Shown: positions 1 to 9,271, numbered from the stretch's first letter. The stretch: DNA of 32,657 bases from Clostridiales bacterium (GCA_022793315.1 JAAWCO010000079.1:1-32657); one strand, 5' to 3'. The notes: a model not told the origin generated them from the sequence alone. Numbers and translations are program-made.

Positions 1-1
1 A

Positions 2-1186
2 CCCTCCAGCCCCTTCCCCCAGGTACAGGCCACCAATGTGTGGAAACAGGTGTACAATACGGATATTGTGGTGGATGTGGTGGCGGAAAGTACAGCGACG
101 GAATATCTTTCGACAGCAGTCGCTTCGGGTACCTCTCCCGATATGATTCCTATAGGATTTACCACTTATCCCCTGTGGCCGGCGAGGGGATTGACTGCCA
201 ATCTGGAGGATGAAAAACTGGCTGGATATCTGGATCTGGACAATCCGGTTTTTATTCCGGAGATGATGGAAAAGTTTAGATTCCAGGGGAAGCTGATGGC
301 AGCGGTTACAACCCAACCGGAGCTGGATTATTTAGTTTATAACAAGAGCAAATTTCATCTGGCCGGCGAGACCACTCCGATGGAACACTATAAAAACGGC
401 AACTGGAACTGGTCCCAGTTTGTAAAGACTGCGAAAGCGATGACCAGCGGCGACGATTATGGCTTTACCGGTTGGGGACTCTTCCCATACCAGGCTCCCT
501 ATCCGATGCTGAACCTGAACGACGACGGTACCGTTTCTCTGAACCTTGACGATACCAAGTACATGACATGGATGACCGAGGTTTACAATTTCTATCAGCG
601 TGAAAAGGCGGGACGTCTGGACTATAACCTGCAATCGTGGTCCTCGAATGTTCCACAGGGTACTGATGCGATGGTGTATACCACCCTTTATGGCTTTGAG
701 CGCCTGGTCAAGGTGGCTCAGGAGCTGGAGGGTGATGAGTTTGGTATCGCTCCGACGCCGATCTTTAATCCTGCTGGTGAAACGGAAAGAATCTGGACAG
801 CGAATGTCTGGGCCTATTCCATTTCTTCGGGCGCACTGTGTCCGGAAGCGGCAGCTACCTATATTCGTTTAGAAGCGCTGGTGGCGCAGCAAATTCGGGC
901 AGCTCAGTATAAGTATGGCATTCTGAGCGAGTACATGGATAATTATCTGACCGATGATGAAAAGCAGATGATTCTTGATACCGCTGATGAGGAATGTGTG
1001 GTAGATATGATTCGCGGTATTGGCGACTGCTATGACATTGTTGATTCCCAGATGGTTCCTAAAATTTATTATAACGTTAACGATGCCTCTGTACAGGCGG
1101 AAATCGACGCCGTTAAGCCGCTTCTTCAAGCGGAATTTGACGACTATAACAACGACCTGCGGGACAGAGAAGAGCAACAGGGCTGA
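2..1186 (+). CDS. ABC transporter extracellular solute-binding protein, 5'-truncated
   Basis: The reading frame is open to the left edge of the window (…PSSPFPQVQATNVWKQVYNT…), so the GTG at 38 offered by the ORF track is only an internal codon; the signal peptide and N-terminus lie upstream. The visible ~394 residues have the style of family-1 sugar-binding proteins: a VDVVAEST…YLSTAVASGTSPDMIPI segment typical of lobe 1, aromatic-rich stretches (WNWSQFVKTAKAMT, GFTGWGLFPYQ) and a C-terminal lobe with WTANVWAYSISSG. Such proteins capture oligosaccharides outside the membrane and pass them to MalF/MalG-type permeases. No permease follows directly; the next gene is another, larger binding protein 1.36 kb downstream. 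The family call is good; the ligand is unknown. Confidence 0.85.
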   Translation, partial: PSSPFPQVQATNVWKQVYNTDIVVDVVAESTATEYLSTAVASGTSPDMIPIGFTTYPLWPARGLTANLEDEKLAGYLDLDNPVFIPEMMEKFRFQGKLMAAVTTQPELDYLVYNKSKFHLAGETTPMEHYKNGNWNWSQFVKTAKAMTSGDDYGFTGWGLFPYQAPYPMLNLNDDGTVSLNLDDTKYMTWMTEVYNFYQREKAGRLDYNLQSWSSNVPQGTDAMVYTTLYGFERLVKVAQELEGDEFGIAPTPIFNPAGETERIWTANVWAYSISSGALCPEAAATYIRLEALVAQQIRAAQYKYGILSEYMDNYLTDDEKQMILDTADEECVVDMIRGIGDCYDIVDSQMVPKIYYNVNDASVQAEIDAVKPLLQAEFDDYNNDLRDREEQQG

Positions 1187-1682
1187 AAATTCTGTCTCCC
1201 TGCATCATCCGCAGGTAAGGCGAAGATATGGTGATGTGGATCATCCCGATATCCGACAGGTATGGGGATGATTCCTCCGCGTCATTCCATCCTCCTTCCG
1301 AGTTGTCTTGAAACACAGCTCGGATATCATCGTCTTTTGATGGCGAAATTTCAGGTTTGTCAAGGGAACGTGCGGTAATTTGGAGAAAAAGGCGGTAAAA
1401 TTCCGAAGAATCATCAACCTTGTCCCATGATGAGAAACGGTGAAGCCGCCATCCGATTGGAGGCCTGTGAGACGAAGGGAGTCAACACCCCCATTTTGTC
1501 TTTTGGCTGTTTTTCTTCGGTGCCGTGTTTTTTGTCAGGCCTGAAAGAAGGGGAAAAGGGAACCGGCGCTGTCAGGCGGCTGAAATCGTCTCTGCGATTT
1601 TAACAGAAGGAATCGCGGCTTGCGGGCTACTGCTGTTTCCGTAAAGAGGAGCCTGTGCGTAATTTCACGAAATAGCCTGACA

Positions 1683-1829
1683 GATGCGGCAGGTTGACCA
1701 AAAGCCCCATCTGATGAAAAGAAAATAATGGAGTGGTTTCATATAGCCCAATGAATGTTGATATACTGGTAATCAGAGGGCAAATCCTACATTTTGCTGA
1801 TGCGGCAGGAGGCATGAGCCAAAACCCCA
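1683..1829. repeat. Short degenerate direct repeat
   Basis: GATGCGGCAGG followed after 4 bases by CCAAAAGCCCCA (1683-1709) recurs as GATGCGGCAGG followed after 9 bases by CCAAAACCCCA (1799-1829). The first 11 bases are identical. Function unknown; it may be the remnant of a decayed sequence or a protein-binding repeat. Confidence 0.45.
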
Positions 1830-1949
1830 ATGGACGAGACGGTCAGGGTACCTGAGCAAGGGCTTTCCTGCAGCAGTGAGGAAGAGGAACGTTGTGAGGA
1901 TTTTTTCACAAACTCCTTACCACTGGGGAATAAAGCGAAATAAGGCCGA

Positions 1950-1978
1950 TTGACGGTAACCGCTTCCTCATATATAAT
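1950..1978 (+). promoter_or_regulatory. Sigma-A promoter TTGACG-N17-TATAAT
   Basis: TTGACG at 1950-1955 and a perfect TATAAT at 1973-1978 are separated by exactly 17 bases. This is the strongest promoter match seen in the window. Transcription would begin near 1985, about 560 bases before the start of the 942-aa binding-protein gene, and no other convincing promoter lies in between. Confidence 0.8.
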
Positions 1979-2405
1979 ACCTATATAACAAAAATGTCCG
2001 ATCTTTCTCTACAGCAGCAGCCGTCCGGATATTTTACTGCAGAAAGGCGACGATTTTTGCAGAAAACCGGGGTCGGGGCAACACAGCCCAGACAGAAAAA
2101 GCCGATTCTTTTATACTGCATCGGGGCGGTCTGTGAGCTGGACAGCGTGGGCGTCTGCTGCCGCTTTCCTCTTCAGAAGGCGGCAGGGATGAAACGACCA
2201 GGCTGTGGCATATCATCGGACAGTCTGTTTTCCCTGTATATGGCGAAATCCCTGAAGAATCTGTCAGCAAAAGGAGGAGGATGTCGGGCTGTAATGAGAA
2301 GAAGCGGTTCCGCTGACGGAATGCACTGCCGGCCGTTTTTACGGTATGGAAAGATATCGAAACGGATATATGGCAGGCAAGGCGCTTATACACAGAGGAT
2401 CAGGT

Positions 2406-2450
2406 AACCCCTGGGGTTCGTCTGTGCATGTGTCAGGGAAACCGTTTCCC
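2406..2450. promoter_or_regulatory. Two odd palindromes, candidate operators
   Basis: AACCCC-T-GGGGTT (2406-2418) and GGGAAAC-C-GTTTCCC (2436-2450) are both perfect palindromes around a single central base. Their centres are 31 bases apart, close to three helical turns. The second resembles LacI-family operator symmetry. They lie about 100 bases before the first gene of the transporter operon, downstream of the promoter, where a bound repressor would act as a roadblock. This is inference from symmetry only. Confidence 0.45.
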
Positions 2451-2544
2451 CCCGAATTTGTGGTTTTATGTTAGTTTTCTGCTGTGCGTCAGTATGCAGT
2501 TCCTGTCTGGCGCCGGGCAGAGTCAGGAAGGATGAGAGAGCTCC

Positions 2545-5373
2545 ATGACAAAGATCCGCCTATTATCACTCGTCTGTGCGGCGTTTATGCTGTTCTCTGC
2601 GGCTCCGGTAGCCACTATGGCCGCGGAAGATACCGCCACCGGTCAGGAGAGTGGATTGGATTCCGGGGAATCCACGGCCGGGAGCAGCCGCCAGTCAGCG
2701 GACACTGGCCTTGCCTCCTATCAGGAGTATTTACAGGATCATGGTACCGTGGCCTATCCCTCAGGGGTAAAAGCCATATCGCTGCAGGAAACGGAAGCTG
2801 GCGCCGGCGCGGATGGAACGCTGACGCTGAGTTTTGCGGTTTCCGAAAGCGGATATTATCAGCTGCAGTTTGATTATCAGTTTACAGAGAAGGACAGCAA
2901 AAACTGTAAGTATAAGCTGCATGTGGATGGAGCGGCTCCTTTTGAGGAGGCGGAGAAGCTGCAGCTGAGCCGGTTGTGGGTCAATGAAACCGACATTACC
3001 CCCGACCTGCAGGGGAACGATATCAATCCGCCGCAAAAAGAGATTTTGGAGTGGCAGACGGCCTACGTTTTTGATAATGTTGGCCGGTATGCCGATCCGC
3101 TCCTGCTTTATTTTGAAGCGGGCGAGCATACACTGACCTTTGAGCTGGCGACCGAAGCGATCCATCTGCGCAATATTCGGCTTGAGCCGCCTCAGAAAAC
3201 GCCGACCTATGAGGAGTACCAGGAGAAATACAAGAATCAGAACAAGTACAACGGCGATAATATTCTGATCGAGGCAGAAGACGCTCAATTCAAATCGGAA
3301 ATGTACCTGATGGCGCAGAACGATATGTCCAGTCCTACCACCCAGCCTTACAGCCCCTCTAAGATCAAAATGAATACATTTGGCGGAGGGAACTGGAGTT
3401 CAGCTCACGAAAAGGCTACCTGGGAATTTTCAGTGGAGGAAAGCGGTCTTTATCGGATCGCCTTCCGTTACAGACAGAATTTCGGTGAAGGGATTCGGAA
3501 CTGCCGCCGTCTCTACATCAATGGCGAAACTCCCTTTGAAGAGGCGAAGGAGATCAGCTTTACTTACGATGATAATTGGCAATCCCTGATTTTTGACTAT
3601 TATATTTATCTGGAAAAGGGCGCCAACACCCTCACGCTGGAGTCGGTTCTGGGCGAGGCGGAGACCTCCTTTCAGCTGGCGGAGACCGTCCGGGAAATGA
3701 ACGAAATCTATCGTCGGATTATGATGGTGACCGGCAGTGTTCCGGATACGAACCGCGACTATGACCTGGATATCCAGATCCCGGACCTGATTGAACGTCT
3801 TCAGGGCATTGTTGAGGAGCTCAAGGCCCTGTCTGAGAAAATGGTGGCGGGCTATGGCAAGACCAATCAGCTGGCAGCCAAGCTGACAGTGGCCATTATG
3901 CAGACAGAGCAGATGGTGGAGAAGCCGAGGGATATTCCCAAACTTCTGGGCAACTTCAAGAGCAATATCTCAACCATCGGCACTTATATTGATGCTTACC
4001 GTGCAGCGCCGGTAACCTTTGACTGCTTTGAATTTATTGGAGAGAACGGAACCCCGCGCCGTGCCTCAGCCAGCTTTATTCAGAGCCTGGTGCATGGCTT
4101 CCAGCGTTTTGTGGCCTCTTTTACAGAGGATTATACCTCCATCGGTATGACCACAGGCAATGCTTCTACGCTGAAGGTATGGCTTCCGGCAGAGAGTGTC
4201 GGACGCGACCAGGCAAATATTCTGAACCGCCTTGTTACAAACGATTTCACCCCGAAACATGGGGTGGGCGTGTCGGTGGAGCTGGTTAACGGCGCGATTA
4301 TCGAGTCCACGCTGGCGGGAAAAGGACCGGATATCGCGCTGACGAGAGGCGATACCGATCCCGTCAACTTTGCCATGCGCGGTGCGCTGGTGGATCTATC
4401 CAAATTTTCCGACTTTGAAGAGGTAGAGGCTCAGTTTGCCAAGGGGGCTTTGACGCCTTTCCAGTATAAGGGAGGGGTGTACGGCCTGCCGGAGCGCATG
4501 ACCTTTGAGATGATGTTCTGCCGCACCGATATTCTGGAGGAGCTGAACATTGAACCGCCCAAAACCTGGGATGATATGATCAAGCTGGTTTATCCGGTGC
4601 TCAGCCGCAACAATATGGAGATTGGTATCGGCAACCTGACCAAGGTCGCCAATATGAACGCCTCTAACATCTTCACCAATCTGCTGTATCAGAAGGGCGG
4701 ACAAATCTATAATGATGAGCTGACCAAGACCGCGCTGGATACGACGATTGCTTATGAGGCTTTCTCCGAGGCATCCGCCATGTACCGCGATTACCTTTTC
4801 CCAACTGAGTACAGCGATTTGAGCCGCTTCCGCACGGGCGAGATGCCCATTCTGATTGCCGCTTATACACAGTATAACGCGTATAACTATTCTCTGCCGG
4901 AGCTGGAAGGTATGTGGCAGATGTATCCGATTCCCGGTGTGGAAAAAGAGGATGGAACCATTGATATCAGCCAGGCAACGACCCTGTCGGCCAGTGTGAT
5001 GTTTGCCAACTGCAAGGATCAGGAGGCCGGCTGGAAATTCCTGAAATGGTGGGCCAGCGCCGATACTCAGACCTCCTTCGGACTGGAAATCGAAGCGATT
5101 CAGGGCGCAGCCGGGCGGTACAATACAGCCAATATGGGCGCCATATCCCGCCTTCCGTGGGACGAGGAGCAGCTTCAGCCGATGATGGAGCAGCTGGAAT
5201 GGGCAGAATTTATTCCGCAGCTGCCGGGCAGCTATTTCACCTCCCGTGCGATTAACAGCGCCTTTGTCACGACTGTTCAGAACAATAAGAATCCGTCTCA
5301 GCAAATTCTCTACTGGAGCGAGCAGATTGATCGAGAGATTGCCCGCAAGCAGGAAGAATTTAAAGATAAGTAA
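2545..5373 (+). CDS. Large solute-binding protein with duplicated carbohydrate-binding-like N-terminus
   Basis: A 942-residue protein, about twice the usual length of a sugar-binding protein. Residues 1-27 form a Sec signal peptide (…APVATMA-AEDT) without a lipobox cysteine, unusual for a Gram-positive binding protein. Two similar beta-rich segments follow (about 78-215 and 235-370), each with a Y-x-L/I-x-F-x-Y stretch, an NC pair and a G-x-x-PFEEA motif, so they look like an internal duplication. The phrase ILIEAEDAQF resembles the start of CBM6/CBM35-type modules. A helical linker (about 385-500) leads to a family-1 binding domain (about 530-940). The ATG at 2545 is preceded by AGGAAGGA with a 12-base gap; an ATG at 2532 is out of frame. 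First gene of the operon; presumably serves one or both permease pairs. Confidence 0.88.
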   Translation: MTKIRLLSLVCAAFMLFSAAPVATMAAEDTATGQESGLDSGESTAGSSRQSADTGLASYQEYLQDHGTVAYPSGVKAISLQETEAGAGADGTLTLSFAVSESGYYQLQFDYQFTEKDSKNCKYKLHVDGAAPFEEAEKLQLSRLWVNETDITPDLQGNDINPPQKEILEWQTAYVFDNVGRYADPLLLYFEAGEHTLTFELATEAIHLRNIRLEPPQKTPTYEEYQEKYKNQNKYNGDNILIEAEDAQFKSEMYLMAQNDMSSPTTQPYSPSKIKMNTFGGGNWSSAHEKATWEFSVEESGLYRIAFRYRQNFGEGIRNCRRLYINGETPFEEAKEISFTYDDNWQSLIFDYYIYLEKGANTLTLESVLGEAETSFQLAETVREMNEIYRRIMMVTGSVPDTNRDYDLDIQIPDLIERLQGIVEELKALSEKMVAGYGKTNQLAAKLTVAIMQTEQMVEKPRDIPKLLGNFKSNISTIGTYIDAYRAAPVTFDCFEFIGENGTPRRASASFIQSLVHGFQRFVASFTEDYTSIGMTTGNASTLKVWLPAESVGRDQANILNRLVTNDFTPKHGVGVSVELVNGAIIESTLAGKGPDIALTRGDTDPVNFAMRGALVDLSKFSDFEEVEAQFAKGALTPFQYKGGVYGLPERMTFEMMFCRTDILEELNIEPPKTWDDMIKLVYPVLSRNNMEIGIGNLTKVANMNASNIFTNLLYQKGGQIYNDELTKTALDTTIAYEAFSEASAMYRDYLFPTEYSDLSRFRTGEMPILIAAYTQYNAYNYSLPELEGMWQMYPIPGVEKEDGTIDISQATTLSASVMFANCKDQEAGWKFLKWWASADTQTSFGLEIEAIQGAAGRYNTANMGAISRLPWDEEQLQPMMEQLEWAEFIPQLPGSYFTSRAINSAFVTTVQNNKNPSQQILYWSEQIDREIARKQEEFKDK

Positions 5374-5386
5374 GGGGGGTAAGCCG

Positions 5387-6289
5387 ATGGCTATCAAGAA
5401 CGAGCATTCTCTTGGAAGAAGAATCCGCAAAAGCGCTGTCTCTTATGCAATGATGGCTCCCTTCATGCTTTTCTTCTTTGTGTTTATTGTACTTCCCGTT
5501 CTGTCGGCTATTGTATTGAGCTTTACCGATTTTAACATGCTGCAGTCACCACATGTGGTGTGGTTTGCCAACTATCAGCGTTTGTTTACAGCAGACTCGG
5601 TATTTCTGACTGCTTTAAAAAATACATTGATTTTGGCTATTATCTGCGGACCGGCCGGCTATCTGTTCGCCTTCCTCATGGCCTGGCTGATCAATGAGAT
5701 GCCGCGCAAGCTCCGTGTACTGCTGACGGTTATTTTCTATGCGCCTTCGGTTTCAGGCAATGTCTATTTTATCTGGACCTACCTGTTCTCCGGTGACTCA
5801 TACGGAATCGTCAACGGTTGGCTGATGGAGCTGGGACTGATTCAGTCCCCGATTTTGTGGATGACGAATCCGCAGTACAACCTGACGATCATTATTGTGA
5901 TTCAGCTGTGGCTGTCTCTGGGTGTCAGCTTTCTTTCCTTTATTGCCGGCCTCCAGGGGATTGATAAGTCCCAGTATGAAGCGGGAGCGATCGACGGTGT
6001 CAAAAACCGTTTTCAGGAGCTGTGGTATATCACCGTTCCCAACATGAAAAGCATGCTGCTTTTCGGTGCTGTCATGCAGATTGCCGGTGTTTTCGGTATC
6101 GGTGATATTACCACGGCGCTGGGCGGCGGCTTTAATTCGGTCAACTATTCGACCCTGACCATTCTGAACCACATTCAGGACTATGGCAGCGTCCGATATG
6201 AGATGGGATATGCCTGCTGTATCGCGGTGATTCTGTTTATCATGATCGTATTGACCAAGAAGCTGATATTCCGGCTCTTGAAATGGTAG
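5387..6289 (+). CDS. Sugar ABC transporter permease, MalF/UgpA type (pair 1)
   Basis: A 300-residue inner-membrane permease. The start is placed at ATG 5387, behind TAAGGGGGG, rather than the track's 5246, which lies inside the previous gene. A short basic N-terminus leads to TM1 (about 20-45), and roughly six membrane spans follow. The EAA loop that docks onto the ATPase is visible at about 198-220 (EAGAIDGVKNRFQELWYITVPNM). It lies 13 bases after the binding-protein stop and is followed after 19 bases by its MalG partner. No ATPase gene is present in the window, so a shared MsmX-like ATPase is presumed. The substrate cannot be read from sequence; the neighbouring hydrolases suggest oligosaccharides. 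Confidence 0.92.
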   Translation: MAIKNEHSLGRRIRKSAVSYAMMAPFMLFFFVFIVLPVLSAIVLSFTDFNMLQSPHVVWFANYQRLFTADSVFLTALKNTLILAIICGPAGYLFAFLMAWLINEMPRKLRVLLTVIFYAPSVSGNVYFIWTYLFSGDSYGIVNGWLMELGLIQSPILWMTNPQYNLTIIIVIQLWLSLGVSFLSFIAGLQGIDKSQYEAGAIDGVKNRFQELWYITVPNMKSMLLFGAVMQIAGVFGIGDITTALGGGFNSVNYSTLTILNHIQDYGSVRYEMGYACCIAVILFIMIVLTKKLIFRLLKW

Positions 6290-6308
6290 TAGGGGAGGGG
6301 TGAGTGAA

Positions 6309-7157
6309 ATGAAACTGAGAAAAGAAAGGCGCTCTATTTTCGGCACAGTCTTTTTGGCGCTGCTGTTGATTTTGTTCGCTGTGTTTATGGCGCTTCCGGT
6401 TGTTTACATGCTTTCCTCCTCGCTCAAGCCCCCGGAGGAATTCTTCCTGTTCCCTCCGCCCATTTTCCCCAAATCCCCAACCTTCGACAACTTCAAGGAT
6501 TTGGGATACAGTCTTTCCAATGCCTGGATCCCCTTTGAGCGGTATCTGTTCAACAGTATTCTGCTTTCGGTATCGTCCACTTTATTGTATGTCGCGATTG
6601 CTTCAATGGCGGCATACCCGCTGGCTAAACATCAGTTCCCCGGCAAGGCGGCGATGAATTCCGTGATCACGCTGGCTCTGATGTTTACGGCGGCCGTGCT
6701 GGCGCTGCCCCAGTATATGATCCTTTCTCTGCTGGGCTGGATTGATACCTATCTGGCGATTTTGGCCCCGACGCTGGCGGGAACGATGGGTGTTTTCCTG
6801 TGTGTACAGTTTTTGGAGACCATCCCCAACTCGGTGCTGGAATCCGGTCGTATGGATGGAGCGAGCGAGTTTCGTGTCTGGTGGAGCATTGTGCTTCCCA
6901 ACATTAAGCCGGCCCTGTTCACCATGATCATTTTCCAGTTCCAGGGCGCATGGAATGCTACCGGCGGCGGCCTCATTTATACAGAGGCACTCAAGACACT
7001 GCCTGCGGCTATGACACAGATTGCCTCTGCGGGTATCGCACGTGCAGGTGTCGGCTCGGCTTCCGCCTTTATTTTGATGATTCCGCCGGTGCTGGTCCTT
7101 ATTCTGTCTCAGTCGAACGTATTTGAAACAATGGCTCACTCGGGCATTAAGGATTAA
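6309..7157 (+). CDS. Carbohydrate ABC transporter permease, MalG type (pair 1)
   Basis: A 282-residue permease that should form a heterodimer with the preceding MalF-type protein. ATG 6309 is preferred over the track's GTG 6300: the GTG lies within the ribosome site AGGGGAGGGG, whereas the ATG sits 8 bases behind it. It has TM1 at about 12-35, a periplasmic-side loop with the KPPEEFFLFPP segment usual for MalG proteins, and an EAA loop at about 178-200 (ESGRMDGASEFRVWWSIVLPNIK). The next gene starts only 8 bases after the stop, so translation is probably linked. Confidence 0.92.
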   Translation: MKLRKERRSIFGTVFLALLLILFAVFMALPVVYMLSSSLKPPEEFFLFPPPIFPKSPTFDNFKDLGYSLSNAWIPFERYLFNSILLSVSSTLLYVAIASMAAYPLAKHQFPGKAAMNSVITLALMFTAAVLALPQYMILSLLGWIDTYLAILAPTLAGTMGVFLCVQFLETIPNSVLESGRMDGASEFRVWWSIVLPNIKPALFTMIIFQFQGAWNATGGGLIYTEALKTLPAAMTQIASAGIARAGVGSASAFILMIPPVLVLILSQSNVFETMAHSGIKD

Positions 7158-7165
7158 GGGGTGTT

Positions 7166-9271
7166 ATGGTGAAAAAAGTACTTGCGATAATTACCCTGAC
7201 CATGATCCTGATATCGGCTTTGTGTGTCCCAGCCCTTGCGGAGGGGACCGGCAAGTCCTATGTTTACGATAACATGGGGAATGCTACCGAGATTCCCGAT
7301 CCTTATCGGGTCAGGAATACCATCAGTGATCTGAAGCTCAATTCTCCGGTAGATATGTGCCTGCGCGATGATCTTCTGTACATATTGGATTCCCAGGCTA
7401 TTGAAGGAGAAAAAAACGAGGTCTGTCAGGCCCGCATTGTGGTAGTAGACCGGGATTATCATCTGGTTCGGGAATTCACCTTCCGAAAGGGAGAGGATGC
7501 TTGGAGATTCAAGCGTCCTTCCGGTATCTGGGTAGACAAGGATCTGACTGTCTATATTGCCGACCGTGATGACAATCGGGTGGTTCTGGCGGATATTGAG
7601 GGCAATTATCTGAACGATTTTGGCAAACCTGATTCCGACCTGATGACACAAAGCAGCTCGGAATATTATCCCACGAAAGTGCTGACCGACGATCTGGGTA
7701 TTATCTACATCATGGTAGAAAACGAATACCGCGGCGTCGTGACGCTGAACAGAGACGGCGATTTCATGGGCTACTTCGGCGCCAACAATGTCACCCTCAC
7801 AGGGGACATTCTGACCAATCTGTTCTGGCGTCGCTTCATGACGGAGGCTCAGCTGCAGCGTATGCAGAAAATTCTGCCGACCGAGTATACCAACTTTGCT
7901 ATTGACGATGCCGGCTTTATCTACTGCTCGCGCGGACCGACCGCGGATATGAAGGAAATGATCCGCAAAATCAACTGTAAGAGCAAGAACGTCCTGGCCA
8001 ATACAGACGGCAGTTTTGGAGACAAAGGCCTGTCGCAGGTGCGTGGACTGACCAAAAGGACGCGTTTTTCCGCGATTACGGTGGATGAAAAGGGCTTTAT
8101 CTCCGTGCTGGATTCCACCTGGAACCGCATTTTCCAGTATACTCCCGAAGGCCATCTGATGTTTATCTTTGGCGGTCAGGGCAACCAGGACGGCACCTTC
8201 CAGGCGCCGGCGGATGTGGAGAGCTGGGGAGATGATCTGCTGGTTCTCGACAGCGATTTTGCGACGCTGACGGTGTTTGAACCCACTACCTTTGGCGCCA
8301 ATGTCCGTCAGGGAGAGTATCTCTATACCAAGGGGGAGTACACCGCTTCGCTGGAGCCCTGGGAGGCGGTCAAGACCGAATGCATGAACTACCTGTTTGC
8401 CTATACCGGCATCGGGCAGGCCCAATACATGCAGAAAGACTATAAAAACGCCATGGCCAATTTCAAGCTGGCTGGCGACCAGAGCGGTTATTCCTCCGCC
8501 TTCCAGATGTATCGGGGCGAGGTGACGGGAAAGCTGTTTGTTCCCGTGTTTCTCCTGCTTCTGAGTCTGATTGTGCTGCTTCTGGTGCTCAATATGCTGA
8601 AAAAGAAGGGCATCATCAAGCACAAAAAACTGGTGCTGGATCAATCGGGTAAGTTTAAATACGCCGTTCATACGCTGTTCCATCCGATTGACGGCTATCA
8701 GGAGATGCGCTACAACAGGAAATATTCCATGCCGCTGGCACTGATTTTTGTCTTCCTTTATTTCTTTACCGATGTACTGATTGCACTCAATGCCGGCTTT
8801 ATCTTCAACGGCCTTTCCGCTGCACAGTATAATATTTTTATCACCCTGCTGATGGATGTGGGTGTCATCGCCCTGTTTGCCCTGGCAAACTGGCTGATGT
8901 CCACCTTCTTTGAGGGCAAGGGCCGGCTGAAGGAAGTATGGATTTATCTGTGCTATGCGACCATGCCGATGATTGTTCATAATGTGCTGTACCTCATCCT
9001 GTCGAATGTGCTGACGCAGGAGGAAGGCGTGTTCCTGACCTATATGCGGATTATTTTCCTGGCGTGGATGCTGCTGATGGGCCTGTTTGCCCTGCAGGGT
9101 CTGCACATGTATAATTTCCGCCGGAATATCCTTTCCATCATTTGTACGGTACTGGCCATGCTGGTCGTTCTGTTTATCGTCTTCCTGATGTTCAACCTGT
9201 TTATTCAGTTCTTCTCCTTCCTGGAGACCGTCTTTACCGAAGCGATGTACAGAATTGTCGTCGGATTTTAG
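7166..9271 (+). CDS. Beta-propeller (NHL-like)/YIP1-domain membrane protein
   Basis: A 701-residue protein with a signal peptide (…CVPALA-EGTG). Then come repeated strands of NHL/SMP-30-like beta-propeller character (about 45-375; e.g. RPSGIWVDKDLTVYIADRDDNRVV, FSAITVDEKGFISVLDSTWNRIF), a TPR-like helical stretch (about 390-445), a membrane span (about 454-476) and a C-terminal bundle of about five spans that resembles the YIP1 family. The propeller should face outside, anchored by the membrane domain. From general knowledge, YIP1 proteins next to DUF5696 proteins and sugar permeases recur in Bacillota such as Paenibacillus, but I know of no established function. A sensor or accessory subunit of the transporter is possible. 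The stop TAG overlaps the ribosome site of the next gene. Confidence 0.75.
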   Translation: MVKKVLAIITLTMILISALCVPALAEGTGKSYVYDNMGNATEIPDPYRVRNTISDLKLNSPVDMCLRDDLLYILDSQAIEGEKNEVCQARIVVVDRDYHLVREFTFRKGEDAWRFKRPSGIWVDKDLTVYIADRDDNRVVLADIEGNYLNDFGKPDSDLMTQSSSEYYPTKVLTDDLGIIYIMVENEYRGVVTLNRDGDFMGYFGANNVTLTGDILTNLFWRRFMTEAQLQRMQKILPTEYTNFAIDDAGFIYCSRGPTADMKEMIRKINCKSKNVLANTDGSFGDKGLSQVRGLTKRTRFSAITVDEKGFISVLDSTWNRIFQYTPEGHLMFIFGGQGNQDGTFQAPADVESWGDDLLVLDSDFATLTVFEPTTFGANVRQGEYLYTKGEYTASLEPWEAVKTECMNYLFAYTGIGQAQYMQKDYKNAMANFKLAGDQSGYSSAFQMYRGEVTGKLFVPVFLLLLSLIVLLLVLNMLKKKGIIKHKKLVLDQSGKFKYAVHTLFHPIDGYQEMRYNRKYSMPLALIFVFLYFFTDVLIALNAGFIFNGLSAAQYNIFITLLMDVGVIALFALANWLMSTFFEGKGRLKEVWIYLCYATMPMIVHNVLYLILSNVLTQEEGVFLTYMRIIFLAWMLLMGLFALQGLHMYNFRRNILSIICTVLAMLVVLFIVFLMFNLFIQFFSFLETVFTEAMYRIVVGF

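Larger units (their letters stand above)
1187..2544. other. 1.36-kb gene-free interval and long leader
   Basis: No ORF here looks protein-like: the 137-aa ORF at 1994-2407 has no ribosome site and an improbable composition, and minus-strand ORFs are short. The first ~750 bases hold an imperfect hairpin (around 1225-1253), TCCGAG/CTCGGA arms (1297-1302 and 1319-1324) without a good T-run, and a short degenerate direct repeat. The last ~570 bases lie downstream of a strong promoter and form a candidate 5' leader for the binding-protein operon. Confidence 0.6.

Noticed and set aside
1297-1324. TCCGAG/CTCGGA hairpin as terminator of the left-edge binding-protein gene
   Set aside because: The stem is short, the loop about 16 bases, and the following sequence (TATCATCGTCTTTTG) has no immediate T-run; it also lies over 100 bases past the stop.
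1994-2407. 137-aa ORF right after the strong promoter at 1950-1978
   Set aside because: Its ATG lies about 10 bases after the expected transcription start with no ribosome site, and the translation looks like random sequence; the stretch is better read as a leader.
7154-9106. 650-aa antisense ORF opposite the YIP1 gene
   Set aside because: Low-complexity His/Gln-rich translation, no start signal, and the plus-strand gene has a signal peptide, domains and tight operon spacing.
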